NCBI GenBank assembly: GCA_973895155.1
Contig: OZ316895.1
Location: forward strand, 6,696,001-6,760,000
DNA length: 64,000 nt
Source: Marsupella aquatica
Taxonomy: Eukaryota; Marchantiophyta
Direction of reading: 5' to 3'
Numbering within the stretch: position 1 is the first letter of the stretch; the number at the start of each line of letters is the position of its first letter. The position numbers were made by a program, and so were the translations under genes. A model generated the notes under the pieces. It was not told the origin of the DNA and made no database searches. It worked only from the letters and a program-made list of their open reading frames with translations. Shown piece after piece: positions 1 to 12,416 of the stretch.

Positions 1-1189
1 ACACAGTATAATTGCTAGCCATATATGTTTGTAAATTTGAGAGGTAATTAAAGCACAAGAATGCACATGACTCACATTCACAACAAAGCAATAAAGAAAT
101 GTTGGAAAAATTCAATTTCATTCAAAGGTCTCAAAATAGTACATACTATGTAACTACACAGATATGATACTACGTTTAGCTTCTAAGTCTGTGTCCTGCA
201 AGGCCACAATCAGATCAACCTAGATCTACTTTGCACTTTTAGGTTTCTATGGGGCGCGAGAAGTCTTTGCCTTGGCAGGAGTGAACTGATCGAGTAGGAC
301 TTGCTGGTGTCTTGTGCCTGTACTACACAGGACTTTGGCATATATCATCAAGGATAGAAACTCTCTAGATGTGCAACTCCAGATCCTTCACAGACATGGT
401 AACATGCAATCTAGGGCATTTTTGCACAATTGCTTTGACTGTCCCCATCTGAATGTGTTCAGACATTGTTGAAAAGTTGAGTGCAGAGGAATTGAGTAGA
501 ATGGATGCACTATCCCATGTTTGAGCTCGCAATGGCTTGCAAGCAACGTGCACAACATCAAACAAAATCAATTGGAACCTGGAATTATGGACTCCTGGCA
601 GGTTATGGCCACATCAGGGTCCAAACTCCAAGGATTTTCCGCAAGGAACACCAGTAGGGATAAATAAGCAAATTTCCTAGGGGAGGGATTTGGGGCAACA
701 TAGTTCCCAACCCAAACATTAGCTCTAAAATATTCAACTTTCCCTGGCTGAAACCTGTTCTCCTCGATGTCTGTGAGTGAAGTCCATTAAGCCATTGCCT
801 GGAGGAGCAAAAGGAGAGTGGACATTGAGCAGAGCATGAGTGACAGAGCATGAGTGACAGACATTTGAATACACTGAGCAGAACAAAGTAGAGCATTCAA
901 GTATTGGAGAATCAAACAGCCCCAGCGATGAACAAAGTGACTTTTAATCAAAGTGGGTCCCAGTGTCTTTGTCTTCTAGCAAGTTATTCCAAACTGATTC
1001 CTTCAGCCCTTGCTTTGGTAAGAAAAAACACTCAAAGCTGCCTAGTGGTGAGAGTTGGGCTCATAAAATACTACAGTAATACAGTCACTCACTAAATACA
1101 AACTAGTTCCTATGTGGTGACGTTTGTTGTCGGGATGTATATAATAAATGGTGTAAGGCCAAGAGTTTTACAGAATAATGGGGTAAGAT
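1..1189. other. Left edge, no recognised gene
   Basis: No recognisable protein, RNA gene or terminal repeat was seen. Open frames on the minus strand at 365-571 (68 codons) and 603-896 (97 codons) match no family known to me and have no clear splice or domain context. They could be decayed exons or chance. Confidence 0.5.
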
Positions 1190-2310
1190 AACTGGAGATG
1201 CTTGACGACCGCTACCCGAAGTTTGAGTGATCTGCTGCTGCTAGCCAAACCACCTACAAGCTAGAAAAAAAGAAGCCCAGACAGCAACGTATTCATTTCA
1301 AGATTACAACTACGGTAGCAGATGATTTGGGTTTTGCGTTGCTGGCAACCAACTACCATGTGGTCAACTGTGATACTATCTCAATCAATCATCTATGTTT
1401 GGTTCATTACGGTCTTTTGTCGCAAATCTCTTGCAAGCCAATATGCGGGCGGACAATTCGAAGCAGCCTTAAAGCTTCGACCAGCAGAAGTGGCAGCTTA
1501 CGCCTTCTGACGTACAGCGTTGCAATGTCTTTGTCTGGATACTAGACTGAGGTATGTGCACTCAGGATAGTGGAAAACTTTCAATTCAATTGTGATCCAG
1601 ATATATGTTCAGCTACACAAATTGCGTACATCTTTGCGAATAGGCCGACTCTATGGAATTGAACAGTTGTTTACTGAGACGGCATATCCACTGCATATCC
1701 ACTGTCAAATTTGGTAGACGAACTTGTTCTCGTTTGCATGCCTGTGCATATATATATCACGCGCTTAGAAGGCACTGAGAATTGTACGTTGGGCCTCTAC
1801 CTTAGTTATGACATAAAGTTACCTGCGAGGTTCGTTCTAGATTCTAGCTCAAGTGATTTGAGTATTAAATTTTTGACAAGATCTTGGGATCTTCAATTCT
1901 AGTCCAAACCAATATCGGATGGAAATTTTCCAAGAATGAGAAATCTGGACTCAGTTTATGCGAGATAGAGACAAGAAGTGGTCGAAATGGATTCTGTATT
2001 ATGAAGCATTTGCTTCTCCTAGAATGTTTTCTAAATGTCAGGGCGGTCAGTACGTGATCTGCTGGGCCAGTCTCTGTGTCGTTGCAAAGTCTACCCAGAT
2101 AGAGAAAATGAAAACTTCCTCTGAAATATTCACTTAGTATGAGACCCATGCTACCAACAAATCACAATGCATTTTCCATCTAAGATAGTAATTCTGCTAT
2201 AAACGAGGGTCTCATTTTCTTAAACTGCACTGAAATTTCCTTTCAATGATCTGTGATGACCTGGACAAATCATCGACATTTTGTGAGAATGATGGAATGA
2301 CATGTTGCAG
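1190..2310. repeat. Duplicated segment A, copy 1
   Basis: This 1.1-kb stretch aligns by eye, in the same orientation, with 41,990-43,170. Shared landmarks are GAGTGATCTG near the start, TATGCGGGCGGACAATT in the middle and CTGCTATAAACGAGGGTCTC near the end, with scattered substitutions and short indels. The minus-strand ORF at 1,865-2,149 (start MGLILSEYF) has a counterpart at 42,715-43,005 (start MGLTLSEYF), but neither resembles a known family and the C-terminal halves diverge, so coding is unproven. The simplest reading is the left end of a large segmental duplication that also includes the terpene synthase region; an old dispersed repeat is the alternative. Confidence 0.8.
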
Positions 2311-3815
2311 TTCTAAGTCCAAGCAGGAGACGGCTACAGGCAAATTCTTTGTCTGTTAACAAATATACATTCAGTTCTTGATCCCATCGATCGAAATATG
2401 TTTAAGTCTCTTTTGGTACAATGGCATGATCAACACTTATCTTCTAGCAATATTCTGTCGAGCTAAGCATAAATCAAATTGGAAAACTCGTGCCTTCGAT
2501 GAAAGTGTCGAATTGTACTTAAAGAAGAGGAACGAGAGAACAGAAAATATATACGCAAAGTCTACAGACTTGGCCGTTAATAGTGACGTTGAGGAAAAAC
2601 AGCTCAATCTGTCCTCATCCTGTCTGCAGGTTTGACTCTAGGTTTGGAGGCTTTTGTTCTTTAGCAGTGCTACCATTATATATACTCACACACAGCTGCC
2701 CTTGTTTCAAACAAACATTGAATTGCGTGTGACTTTGCAAAGCAATTTGATCCAATGGCCCCCTTTGGTCAAACCTACCTAATTATTTGATTCATTGATG
2801 ACGTTTTCCCCCGCTGTCCACAGGTATACGGAATACCAAATGTTGCAGAGTGTTTTTCCTTCAAAAACAAAAATATATTGTTAAAAAGAAGAAACATATT
2901 GGTCAATGAAGAAGGGGTGACCAATATTTTTATAGTTCATAATTAATTTTTTCAAAAGTTCTTAAATAACATCTGAACAAATTTGACTGATTAAAATATT
3001 AAATTTCCTCATTTATGAGTTAAATAAATGTTATATCATTAGTTCATTTTTGAATAAATCTTATTATTCAAGACTTAAATAAAAAATTGTCATACAACAA
3101 AACAATTTTTTGTGGACTTTTCTAGATTTATATTTCTCACATTACCGAGGAGATGACAAAAATTAAGCCTAATATTTTAGGAAAAAAAGCTTACCTCAAA
3201 AACGTAGAAGAGGAATGGGAAATAAAAAGCCTCAACAATGGATGTGAGTGTGTTTTTATTTTCTTTCTAAGTTACAAAGTTTTTGAACGGCCAAGTTTAA
3301 GAGGCAGACGCAAAGTTTTCTCAAGCACTTCAAATATGTGCAAATATTTGGAAGTACTTTGGAATGAGGTGTAAATTTTTAAATGAGGCGCAAATGATTG
3401 AGATTGTAATTTTTTACACACACTTGATATGCGTGCGTAAGTTTTTTACACACGCTTGATTGACATGCATGATACAGTGCAAATTTTATTGGAGGTACGG
3501 TTTAACCAAGATGGAAAAAATATAAACACCCGTGCAAACATGGAGCCAAAGAGAGTTCCTGAATTTTTGTCAACATACCGTGGTTAGAAGTGAACTTATG
3601 AATGACACATATGTAGCGTACAACATTAAAGAAATATATGTATAATCTTAAATAATACGTAATAGGGTAATCTATCAACAAAGGTTAACTCTTGGTATAA
3701 CACATCAAGTTTCGTGATGTTTTGTAATTCTTGGTGGGTTTTTTCTTTCCTTAACCAATGAGTCTTCATTCCAGATGCCAAAAACATTTTTGGATAGCAT
3801 TTGCTTATGGACAGT
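2311..3815. other. AT-rich DNA without recognised gene
   Basis: Strongly AT-rich sequence with many TTTAAAT-like words. A plus-strand ORF at 2,378-2,635 (85 codons, lysine and glutamate rich in its second half) is unrecognised. Nothing else is supportable here. Confidence 0.4.
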
Positions 3816-3819
3816 TTGC

Positions 3820-4340
3820 AGACTTACCCTGGGTATTTGGGTAATAGGGTACTCTATGATTTTTGGTGACATTTTGGGTACCCTTTGGTAATCTAGAGTA
3901 CTCTTAGGTACTCTATGATATTTGGAGTACTCCTGGGTACTACGGAGCCCTCTATGATATGTAGGGTGCTATGGGTCACTCAATATATGATATAAGGGAC
4001 ATTTTGAGTACCCTTTGGTAATGTAAAGGACTATGGGGTATTTTATGATATTTGGGGTACTCTAAGACACTCTAAATATTCAGAGACATTTTGGCTACCC
4101 TTTGGTAAAGCAGAGGAATGTGGGTCATTTTATGACATATGGGCGGGCATATGGGGTACTCAAAGATTCATCCTCTAGATATTCAGAGACATTTTGGCTA
4201 CCCTTTCATAATCTATAGTACTTTGGAGTACTCTAAGACAGTGTGCTATGGGGCATTTTGGGTACAATTTATTAATCTACAGAATTAGTCTTGTATACTC
4301 TATAATATTTGGGGAACTATGGGGTACTGGATGATATGCA
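3820..4340 (+). repeat. Degenerate repeat array, ACATTTTGGGTACCCTTTGG motif
   Basis: The phrase ACATTTTGGxTACCCTTTGG, usually followed by TAAT, recurs near 3,868, 3,999, 4,088, 4,190 and 4,254. Between copies are words such as GGGTACTCTATGATATTTGG. Spacing is irregular (about 131, 89, 102 and 64 bp), so this is an old array broken by deletions rather than a clean satellite. Confidence 0.7.
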
Positions 4341-4867
4341 AAGAGCTCTGTTTTTAATTGCTGAGTATTGTACTCACACGGTTAAGATCATGCCTCAATT
4401 GGATGAAACAAACTGAGAATTGGATCTGTCCTAACCAGAAGAGAAGGCGCAACTTGCCCACTTGGGCTTTTGAGGATTCACCACTCAAAATGAACCAGCA
4501 CAGCATTAGTGTTGCTATTATGTCCAAAATGATGATACCTAGCTATTTGCATGGAATCCAGTAAAAGGTGGTATGATTTATGTGCTTTGTTATGGCTTTG
4601 TAAAGTCTTTACTACAATGATGACCGTTCTGTGGCTTGCAAAAGTGAAATACAGGCTTGTGAAGCATCAGCAGAACAAATAAGGCCGCAATGGTGTATGT
4701 GCTAATGTTTGCAATATACTTTCTTTTTTCCTAGACAGTATAAACCTAGTCTATTCTCAGTTGCTCAATATATCATGCATCTTTCTCAAAAGTGAACCCA
4801 AACATTTTGGGTAATTCTCGAAAGGACCCATTGATAATTTTTATTGTTTAAATAATTTTCTAGTTAC

Positions 4868-5900
4868 TTTTTTTTATAGAAAATACATGTTTATTAGAGA
4901 AGCCACCACGACGAAAACCAGCAAGGGAGACAACAAACCACACAAAGGGCCACACACACCCCAAACGACCACTAAATGCCAAAAACCACCCCAACAGAAC
5001 ACAAGGTCACCTCCTAAAGAAGCGCCAAGGGGGGAGAAAGCAAAAAAACTAAGTTACACTGACAACAGACAAACAAGGCACCGCCCGCAGGCAAAGGGGG
5101 GCCTCCACACTGGAATGAGCAAGGTTCCAACAGCAAAGACCTAAGCTATGGGGGACTAGTGCCAGTAGAAGCCCTAGCAGTCAGTTCAATGAGTTCAAGA
5201 ATGGTTTGATGTAGCCGTCTGGCCTTCTACACACTGTGAGTCTGCTGAAGGCTAGCATGAACTTGAACATCAACATCTTTGAGGATGATGTGCAATGGAA
5301 ACCTGGTAGAGGTAGCTTCTCATGGATGAGGAGAAGGACGCCAGGGTTGCGCTTTTGCATGGGACCTAATAGCAGTGTCAATCTTGCCAAAGAAGGAGCA
5401 TCCAACAGCCTTGTTCAGACTGGTGGCAATAGCAATGATTTAAAGATGGGTCCACTGGGATTGCAGCCTAGGACAGTCATAGAACATGTGCTCAATGGGG
5501 TCTCCATGTGTCCTTGGCAGGCGGTGCAATGGCCATCACTCACTTTCCATTTCAAAGCATGCAAATTAGAACCCTGGATGGAGCACCTTCCAAAAGACAA
5601 GTTTAACACTAGGTGAGGTCCAACCTTTCCATAGATGCGTCCATCGCTCCTCCAGAGGTCTTGTCCCGGGTCTTGTGTGTCAAGAGAGAACCACCTACGG
5701 TTGAGTTGGGCCGTGGGGTAAGTTGGGGTTGCACCATTGCCGCCCACGTCTTGGTAGGAAGGTGCCATCCTCTTTTCACACCATTGGGCCATTTCCAAAC
5801 CCACCCCTCTGATGTGAGGAGTCTCCCTGTTATTTCCTCTTGTATCTTTGTACAAAGCAATCCTATTTGCATCTTTCTTCTTAGAAGACACATCTAACAA
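4868..5900 (-). mobile_element. 5'-truncated LINE, ORF2 C-terminus and 3' tail
   Basis: On the minus strand, the peptide at about 5,450-5,900 contains PSVKLVFWKVLHPGF followed by CTACQGHMET and, after a one-base frame change, PIEHMFYDCPRLQSQW. This is the Cys-Cys-His-Cys zinc-finger module (zf-RVT) that follows the reverse transcriptase in plant L1-type LINEs. Downstream on the same strand come an untranslated region and, at 4,868-4,876, a T run on the plus strand that is the element's poly(A) tail. The endonuclease and most of the reverse transcriptase are missing, typical of LINE 5' truncation. At least one frameshift and several stops make it inactive. Confidence 0.75.
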
Positions 5901-6915
5901 AGGAATATAACTAGAGTTATAGCTTGCACTGAGGAAAGTAAATTAGTCTACGTTCCAACAGCAGCATCCAAATCAAGTAGGAGATTTCATACTCAAGTTA
6001 GGCCTTGATTGCTTCTCAACTTTGTCATTTTATAGATCATAGGTGCAACAAATAATAATTCATCATCAATTATAGCAAAAGACCCTCTAAGTATGGGTTC
6101 TTGTGTCAATGAAAGTAGGGTTAAAGGGTAGTGATGTTGTTATGGCTCAAGAGCTATGATAATTGCAAAAATGGCTTTGAGATCCTCCAAAGCGAGAAGT
6201 AATGCCCTCAAGTGCATAATGTAAGAAATTATGGTTAATCAATCTACAACATGCTCACCATAATTTATTGGTTATTCTTGTGAGCCAATTAAGAATTTGT
6301 CCCATTCTGGATACTTAAGAGCTCCAAGGACATATGAGCGGGTATGAGTTGAATCTTCTCATCTTCATTTCCTTATTGCAATGGTAGATTGTAGAAAGGG
6401 TTTGATCAACACTTAAGGTCTGCAAATTCAGTTCTTCATGTCTTTCAGTTTCAAGTTTATCCTCTCTTAATTGGTACCATAGTAGGATTGGGGAAACCGC
6501 CGGGGGGGGGGGGCACCTCTCAGTACTAGGTGCAGATGAATGAAATCCACTACTACTTTCATCTGCCAATTAATATCACCTTCACTCACATTGTTCCTCG
6601 TCTTCTATATATGAACATTAGTAGCTAGGCCAAGTAGGACTAGATTCAAAGATGTTTTGGACTCTACCCTAGGGAATCATTGGCAAGTTAGATTATTAGA
6701 ATGTGATGCAAAAAGAGAAGGCTAATCTTTTAAATATAGTTGGGCTACTAATCATAACCAAAGACTTGACTGTACCAAAGATATTTAATAATCTAATTTT
6801 GACAAAATTATGAATTAGCAAGGTACTCATTTTTTTTCAAATTTGTATAAAAAAGATGCAAATGGTTTTTAATTTAATTGATACATTTTTTTGTAGAATA
6901 ATTGTTTATTCTCAC
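5901..6915. other. No recognised feature
   Basis: AT-rich sequence with a G run at about 6,503-6,513. The minus-strand 84-codon ORF at 6,315-6,569 is unrecognised and crosses the homopolymer. Confidence 0.4.
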
Positions 6916-6918
6916 ATA

Positions 6919-7090
6919 TTTGTGGGGGCTTTACATTAAGCAACTCCCCAAATGGGCTCTGACCTCTCAAATTGGCAACTATAGAGTCTACTTCCTAGCA
7001 AAATTTGTGGTGGCTTTACATTAAGCAACTCCCCAAATGGGCTCTGACCTCTCAAATTGGCAACTATAGAGTCTACTTCCTAGCAAAATC
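6919..7090 (+). repeat. 85-bp tandem duplication
   Basis: Two consecutive near-identical copies begin TTTGTGG at 6,919 and 7,004 and end CTTCCTAGCAAAAT. The only clear difference is GGGGG against GGTGG near the start, so the duplication looks recent. It lies about 220 bp left of the Copia insertion. Confidence 0.9.
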
Positions 7091-7312
7091 TTGAGATACT
7101 TCATCACTGGTTCATTTTGGTGAAGTCTCTCCATTGGTAGTCTCTACATCCAATTTGTCCCTCTCATGTCACTAAGCAATTGTAACCTCTATCACTTATT
7201 TCTTCACTGGTATATGCAATATTCATGCCAATAAGCCTAAGTAACACAAATAATTGGCCAAGCAAGTAAGTAGGCTTGGTATTCTTTCACCAAATAACCA
7301 CAACATGTTCGA

Positions 7313-7422
7313 TGTCATGGAATGAATGAGAATAAGTAAGTGTGTAGTCATGAATGTGAGTACATATAGTGTGGTTGGGTGATCGGCTGGTCCGGTCGTC
7401 CGGTCAGAGGTAGAGTCTAACA
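7313..7422 (-). repeat. Copia 3' LTR
   Basis: 110-bp LTR with TG and CA ends, identical to the copy at 13,468-13,577. The target duplication TTCGA lies directly to its left at 7,308-7,312. Confidence 0.95.
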
Positions 7423-7433
7423 CTCCCCTTTGG
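7423..7433 (-). promoter_or_regulatory. Copia polypurine tract
   Basis: On the minus strand, CCAAAGGGGAG sits immediately upstream of the 3' LTR. This is the expected place and composition for the polypurine tract that primes plus-strand DNA synthesis. Confidence 0.8.
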
Positions 7434-7739
7434 ATATATAGTGACAACTATATAGACAACATAGACTATACCTATTATATCATGTTCATAGGAAATACAT
7501 GATATAAGTACAAGCGAGCTCGTTAAAAAACCTTTATCAACTCTAGCTTAGTAAAAACTCTACCAGTGTAGCAGAGAAAAAATATGAGTGCTAAAGGAAA
7601 AAGAGTGCAGCCTAACAGTCCTCGTCTTAATAAATGTCAATGTTAAGTAAAGTTAGATGTTATAGTAAATCTAGCTTGAACATCTGTCCCAACAGTAGGT
7701 CATCAACATCATGTCATCAGCATCATGTCGTTAGCATCA

Positions 7740-10700
7740 TCAAGCATTATGTGGAGCAGCAGCCTCAACGGTCATCATGCGTCGCACGCTCCGCAGTCCA
7801 ATCGCCTGGCAATGTCGGTGGTGAACTGATGGCGATAGTGATTTGGTGAAGAGATCCGCACAGTTGTCTGCACTTGAAATCTGCAAAATGTTGATCTCTT
7901 TTCCATGTAACTCGTGGGTGTAGAAAAACTTCGGAGCTATATGCTTCACGCGATCGCCTTTGATGAATCATTTCGTGATCTGCTGTATACATGCTGCGTT
8001 ATCCTCAAAAATGTTAGTAGGCTTCATTAGTGGTGGTAGGCTGCATTTGGTGTTGATGTGATTTATAAAGGATCGTAACCAAACGGCTTCACGACTAGCC
8101 TCATGTAGAGCTAAAATCTCTGAGTGATTCGATGAGGTTGCTGTTAGGGTCTGTTTCACGCTTTTCCAAGAAAAAGTGGTACCCCCAATAGTAAAAACAT
8201 ATCCGGTTTGGGATTTTGCGGTGTCAGTGTCGGAAAGATATCCGGCATCCGCATATCCTATGAGTTTGTGGTTTGCACCGAATGGGTAAAATAACCCAAC
8301 ATCGGTGCTGCCACGCAGATACCTAAATATGTGCTTAACTCCGTTCCAGTGTCTGGCTGTGGGAGTTGCACTGTGTCTAGCTAGTAAGTTAACTGCAAAT
8401 GCAATGTCTGGTCGAGTCTGATTTGCTAGGTACATTAATGCTCCTATCGCAGAAAGATACGGAGTTTCTGGTCCTAATATTGGTTCATGTTTTTCGTGCT
8501 TGCGAAAAACATCAGTATTGTTTTCTAATGAACGTACAACCATTGGTGATGTCAATGGGTGTGCTAGGTTCATATTGAACTGTTTTAGGATCTTTTTGGT
8601 TTGTGTGGTTTGATGGAGCATCATGCCACTAGGTAAGATCTCCAGTTGTAAGCCTAAGCAAAAGTTTGTATGTCCAAGGTCTTTCATCTCAAATGTTGAT
8701 TTAAGACGGGTAATTGTATCTTCTGTAATTTGGGGTGTCCCAAATATATTTAAGTCATCAACATAGATAGAAACAATGACATATTCGTCATCCATATGTT
8801 TAATAAATAAACATGGGGTAATGGCATCATGGGAAAAACCCATGGCAATCATTTCATCAGTAAATCTTTGATACCATACTCTGCCACTTTGTTTCAGGCC
8901 ATATAATGCCTTCAACACGCGGATAGCTAGTCCACGGCGAGTATTCCGTACGATTGACACAGAGGTGTCGTTGTTATGAGTTATATGTGTAGATGACACA
9001 TGAGGTATAACTTGAGATAATTGTTTTATAATCTTATGTAAATATGGGATATGCGATTTAGCGCCTTGAGCTAGAGCTCGGCGACGTTGCTCCAACTCGG
9101 GAGGTGATCGCATGTATAGACAAGTGTTTAAAGTTCCGTATAGATATGCGGTCGCAACATCCAGTTGTCGTATCTGTAGTTTATGAAAAATGGCAAATCC
9201 GATAAGGTATCGGAATGTTGTGCTATCCATAACCGGTGAGTAAGTTTCATCGTAATGAATTCCCGGTTGTTGGGTAAATCCTTTCCCTACCAGACGTGCT
9301 TTGTAGCGTACAACTTGGCCTTTATCATTTCTTTTGCGGGCGAATGTCCACTTGTAGCCAATGAGGTGTACGTCTTGAGGTGTTGGCTCAACTAGGCCAA
9401 AAGTGTGTCTGCTTAGTAGGGAATCTAATTCTCCGTTTATAGCTTTTTGCCCAATCTGGTCTGTTTTGGCATTCTAATATGGATATTGGTTCGGGTGTTT
9501 CGTCTGTGATATGTGTTGCCACCATTAATGCAAAAGTATCATCTATTGAAGTAGTATTTCTATCCCACATTGCACCGGTGTGTGCGTAGTGGATAGAAAT
9601 CTCTTCATGAGTTGTGGATTTGGTATGATCGACATCAGGTGAAGGTGGTATAGATGAACCACGCCTTCTTGGTTGTTTATCCTTTGATCCCAAGGGTCTG
9701 CCACGTTTGGCACGAGGTTGGGATGTACTTGCTGGCTCACTTGATAATTTGATGCGAGCAGAAGCTCTCGCAACTGAAATATGTGAGCGGCTAACTTGTG
9801 ATGTATCGACAAAAGCGTCGAGAAGTTCTTCCACAATCTTGTGGAGTTGTAAAATTCTTTGAACTTCTTTCTCCCCTTGACTGGTTCGAAGGTCTTGCCA
9901 AAATGGCGAATGTCTTTCCCACTCCAAAGGTGGTTGTGGGTGTTCAGGGGTTATTAATGATGGATAAACGTGTTCATCAAAATGGCAATCTAGGAATCTA
10001 GATTTAAAAACGTCGCCAGTTGTAGGCTCCATATATTGGATTATGGACGGTGAGTCGAATCCGATGTATATCCCCTTCTGTCATTGGGGTCCCATCTTGG
10101 TTTGTTTGGGTGGAGTAATGGGGACCATTACTTGACATCCAAATGAACGAAGGTGGGATAGGTCAGGTTTAATACCATTAGCAATTTGGTATGGGCTATA
10201 GGTATTAAAAGCCGATGGATGGTATTGAATTAGTGCAGTAGCCTATAATATGGCATGTCCCCATGCTGAGACGGGGAGTTTCGACTGCATTAGTAGTGGG
10301 CGTGCGATTAACTGAAGGCGTTTAATGACAGCTTCAGCTAATCCGTTCTGAAAATGCACATGAGGTATAGGATATTGTACGTCGATGCCAAGTGAAGTGC
10401 AAAAGTCATCAAATGTTTTGGATGTGAATTCCCCTACATTGTCCACCCTTAGTGTCTTAATGGGGTGATCTGGGAATTGTGCTTTCACGCGCAAGATTTG
10501 CGCCAAAATGCGAGGTATAACCATGTTCCTTGTTGAAAGCAGGGTCACATTTGACCATTTAGTTGATGCGTCGATTAATACCATAAAGTAGCGGAAAGGT
10601 CCGCTCGGTGGGTTAATTGGCCCGCAAACATCTGCATGGATGATTTCCAAGAATTTGGGTATTCTGGTTGGCAATTTTGATGCCGTTGGCCTTGTTATTA

Positions 10701-11823
10701 ATTTGCCACGTGAGCATGCAGTGCATGGGGTGCTCGCTGGAATGTGGCGTGTATTGATTGGAATGCCTCTTGAATTCTTAATGATTTTGGTTAGCATTGA
10801 TTGGCCGGGGTGGCCGAGGCATGCATGCCAAAGCGTAGGCAATTCGCTTGTGTTAGCATTGTTATGCAGGCATTCAATATGAGTTACATAAAACCCGCAA
10901 GGGTACAAGAAAAGGGTTTCTTTAATGATTTTCCCTGTAGGGGTATTTTCAACCAAGTGGATGACTTCTTGGTCTCTTGTATCGCCTGTTTGGACGTGTA
11001 GTCCATTTGCTCGTATATCTCTAAAACTGAGGAGATTACGAGTTGCATTCGGTGCGAAAATAGCAGATTCTATGTGTATTTCTATACCCTGCAGGAGTCT
11101 AATAGAAGCTGGGCCAAAGCCCTCTTCTATTTGGCTAGGGCCATTTATGGTGGTCAAGGACCTACGTGAGGGTGTGATCTTGTGGAAAAGGTGCCTATCC
11201 CGGAGGATAGTATGCGTCGTCGCACTGTCGATAATACATGTGCTTGGACTATTTAGATCTGGTGTAGTGGAGCTACTTGCCACTAAGTGTGCCTCGGGTT
11301 GGGCAGGTAGATCTGAAAAGTCTTGGAATGGGTCACTAGACTCCATAAACGCCCCGTGGGTTTCACGGGGTGTTGCCCTAGAGGTTTGTCCATCCTGGAG
11401 GGACCGTTGATATAGTTCTCTAAGGTGTTGCGGGATTCTACAGTTTCTCGCTAGGTGGTTTGTCATGCCACATTCGTGGTATTTCGGGCGTTCCCGTTGT
11501 TGTCTGGATTGTGACCAATCATCTCTGCGGTTGTTGTTATATGTTCTTCCACCACCGCGTCCACCGCATCCACCACGTCCGCCATGTCCTCCTCGTCCTA
11601 CTCGTCCTCCACGTCCTTCTCGTCCACCACGTCCTCCACATCCTCTAAAGGTCCGTTGGGAGTTATATTGTGGACGTTGGTTATAGAAACTCCCCATGTT
11701 GTGGGTGTTTCTCCGGTTGCCATTCTTAGTGCGCTTTATGCCTTGCCTCGATGTGGAGGGTTCAGCGTTTTCTATATTATGGGTTTCATTCTGTGGTCCT
11801 GAGGCAGTGTGCCCGCAGGGCAT
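7740..11823 (-). pseudogene. Copia Pol: protease, integrase, RT and RNase H (broken)
   Basis: The first segment (11,823-10,243) carries a zinc knuckle in which the first Cys is Tyr (YHECGMTNHLARNC), the protease site DSATTH, the HHCC pre-integrase region (LGHPGQSML and CTACSRGK) and the integrase triad (HADVCGP, RVDNVGEF, NGLAE). A TAG at 10,243-10,245 and a TGA at 10,081-10,083 interrupt the integrase C-terminus. The next segment (10,032-9,388) ends in a frameshift at the five-T run near 9,444-9,448. The reverse transcriptase frame then stays open and includes RQLDVATAYLYG, LYGLKQSGRVWYQRF and YVDD. RNase H follows (ADAGYLSD, IFEDNAAC), with a TGA at 7,968-7,970 before KHIAPKFFYTHEL. The order and motifs are diagnostic; the protein cannot be made whole. 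Confidence 0.93.
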
Positions 11824-12416
11824 TTTCTAGAGTTTACTAAAAGGAGCTCTTGGTTTCTTTCGGTGACTAGGAGGTGGGCTATGAGCTCGGAGTATTGCCC
11901 GAACTTCATGTTTTGGTGCTGTGTTGATAGTAACACATTCGATGAATGAAACGTCGACAAGGTCTTCTCTAGCAGATCCTTGTCCGTGACTTGCTCGCCA
12001 CATAGTGCGAGGGTTGATGTTATTCTAAAGAGTTCGCTATTGTAGGCTAAAATAGAGGTAAAGTCCTGGACTCGTAGGTTTAGCCAGTCTTGCCTGGCTT
12101 TAGGTAGTTCGACCAGTTTTTGGTGGTCGAATCGGGTCTGGAGCGATGTCCATAGTTCACGAGGGGTTGAGAGGTGCATGTATTGTCTTTGTAGGAATCT
12201 ATGGATATGACGTCTAAGGAATACTAGAGCCTTAGATTCATTGGCTTTAGTTAACGGGTCTGGTTGGGGTTCGCCAGCTAGTATGGGTTGGGCCATCCCT
12301 ATAGCTGGGAGTAGGGTTAGCGAGGTAAGGTTCTCTCTGAGGTTCATCGACCATTCCAGGTAGTTGCTACCATCGATTTCTAGGGCTGGAAAAGTTAATT
12401 TCTCGAGGTTGGTCAT
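11772..12416 (-). CDS. Copia Gag (capsid) region
   Basis: This 214-codon frame begins MTNLEKLTFPALEIDG and includes NYLEWSMNLRENL, a UBN2/retrotransposon Gag-like start typical of plant Copia capsids. The segment ELWTSLQTRFDHQK and the following helices fit the same domain. It overlaps the Pol frame (start 11,823) in a different phase. The two would join if one extra A were present in the AAAA run beside the Pol ATG, so the break is either a one-base deletion or a -1 shift site. Plant Copia elements normally have one Gag-Pol frame, which favours a deletion. Confidence 0.85.
   Translation of the reverse strand: MTNLEKLTFPALEIDGSNYLEWSMNLRENLTSLTLLPAIGMAQPILAGEPQPDPLTKANESKALVFLRRHIHRFLQRQYMHLSTPRELWTSLQTRFDHQKLVELPKARQDWLNLRVQDFTSILAYNSELFRITSTLALCGEQVTDKDLLEKTLSTFHSSNVLLSTQHQNMKFGQYSELIAHLLVTERNQELLLVNSRKCPAGTLPQDHRMKPII

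Noticed and set aside
11460-11802. Plus-strand Pro/Ser-rich ORFs
   Set aside because: They are the antisense of the Gly/Arg-rich stretch in the Copia Gag-Pol frame.
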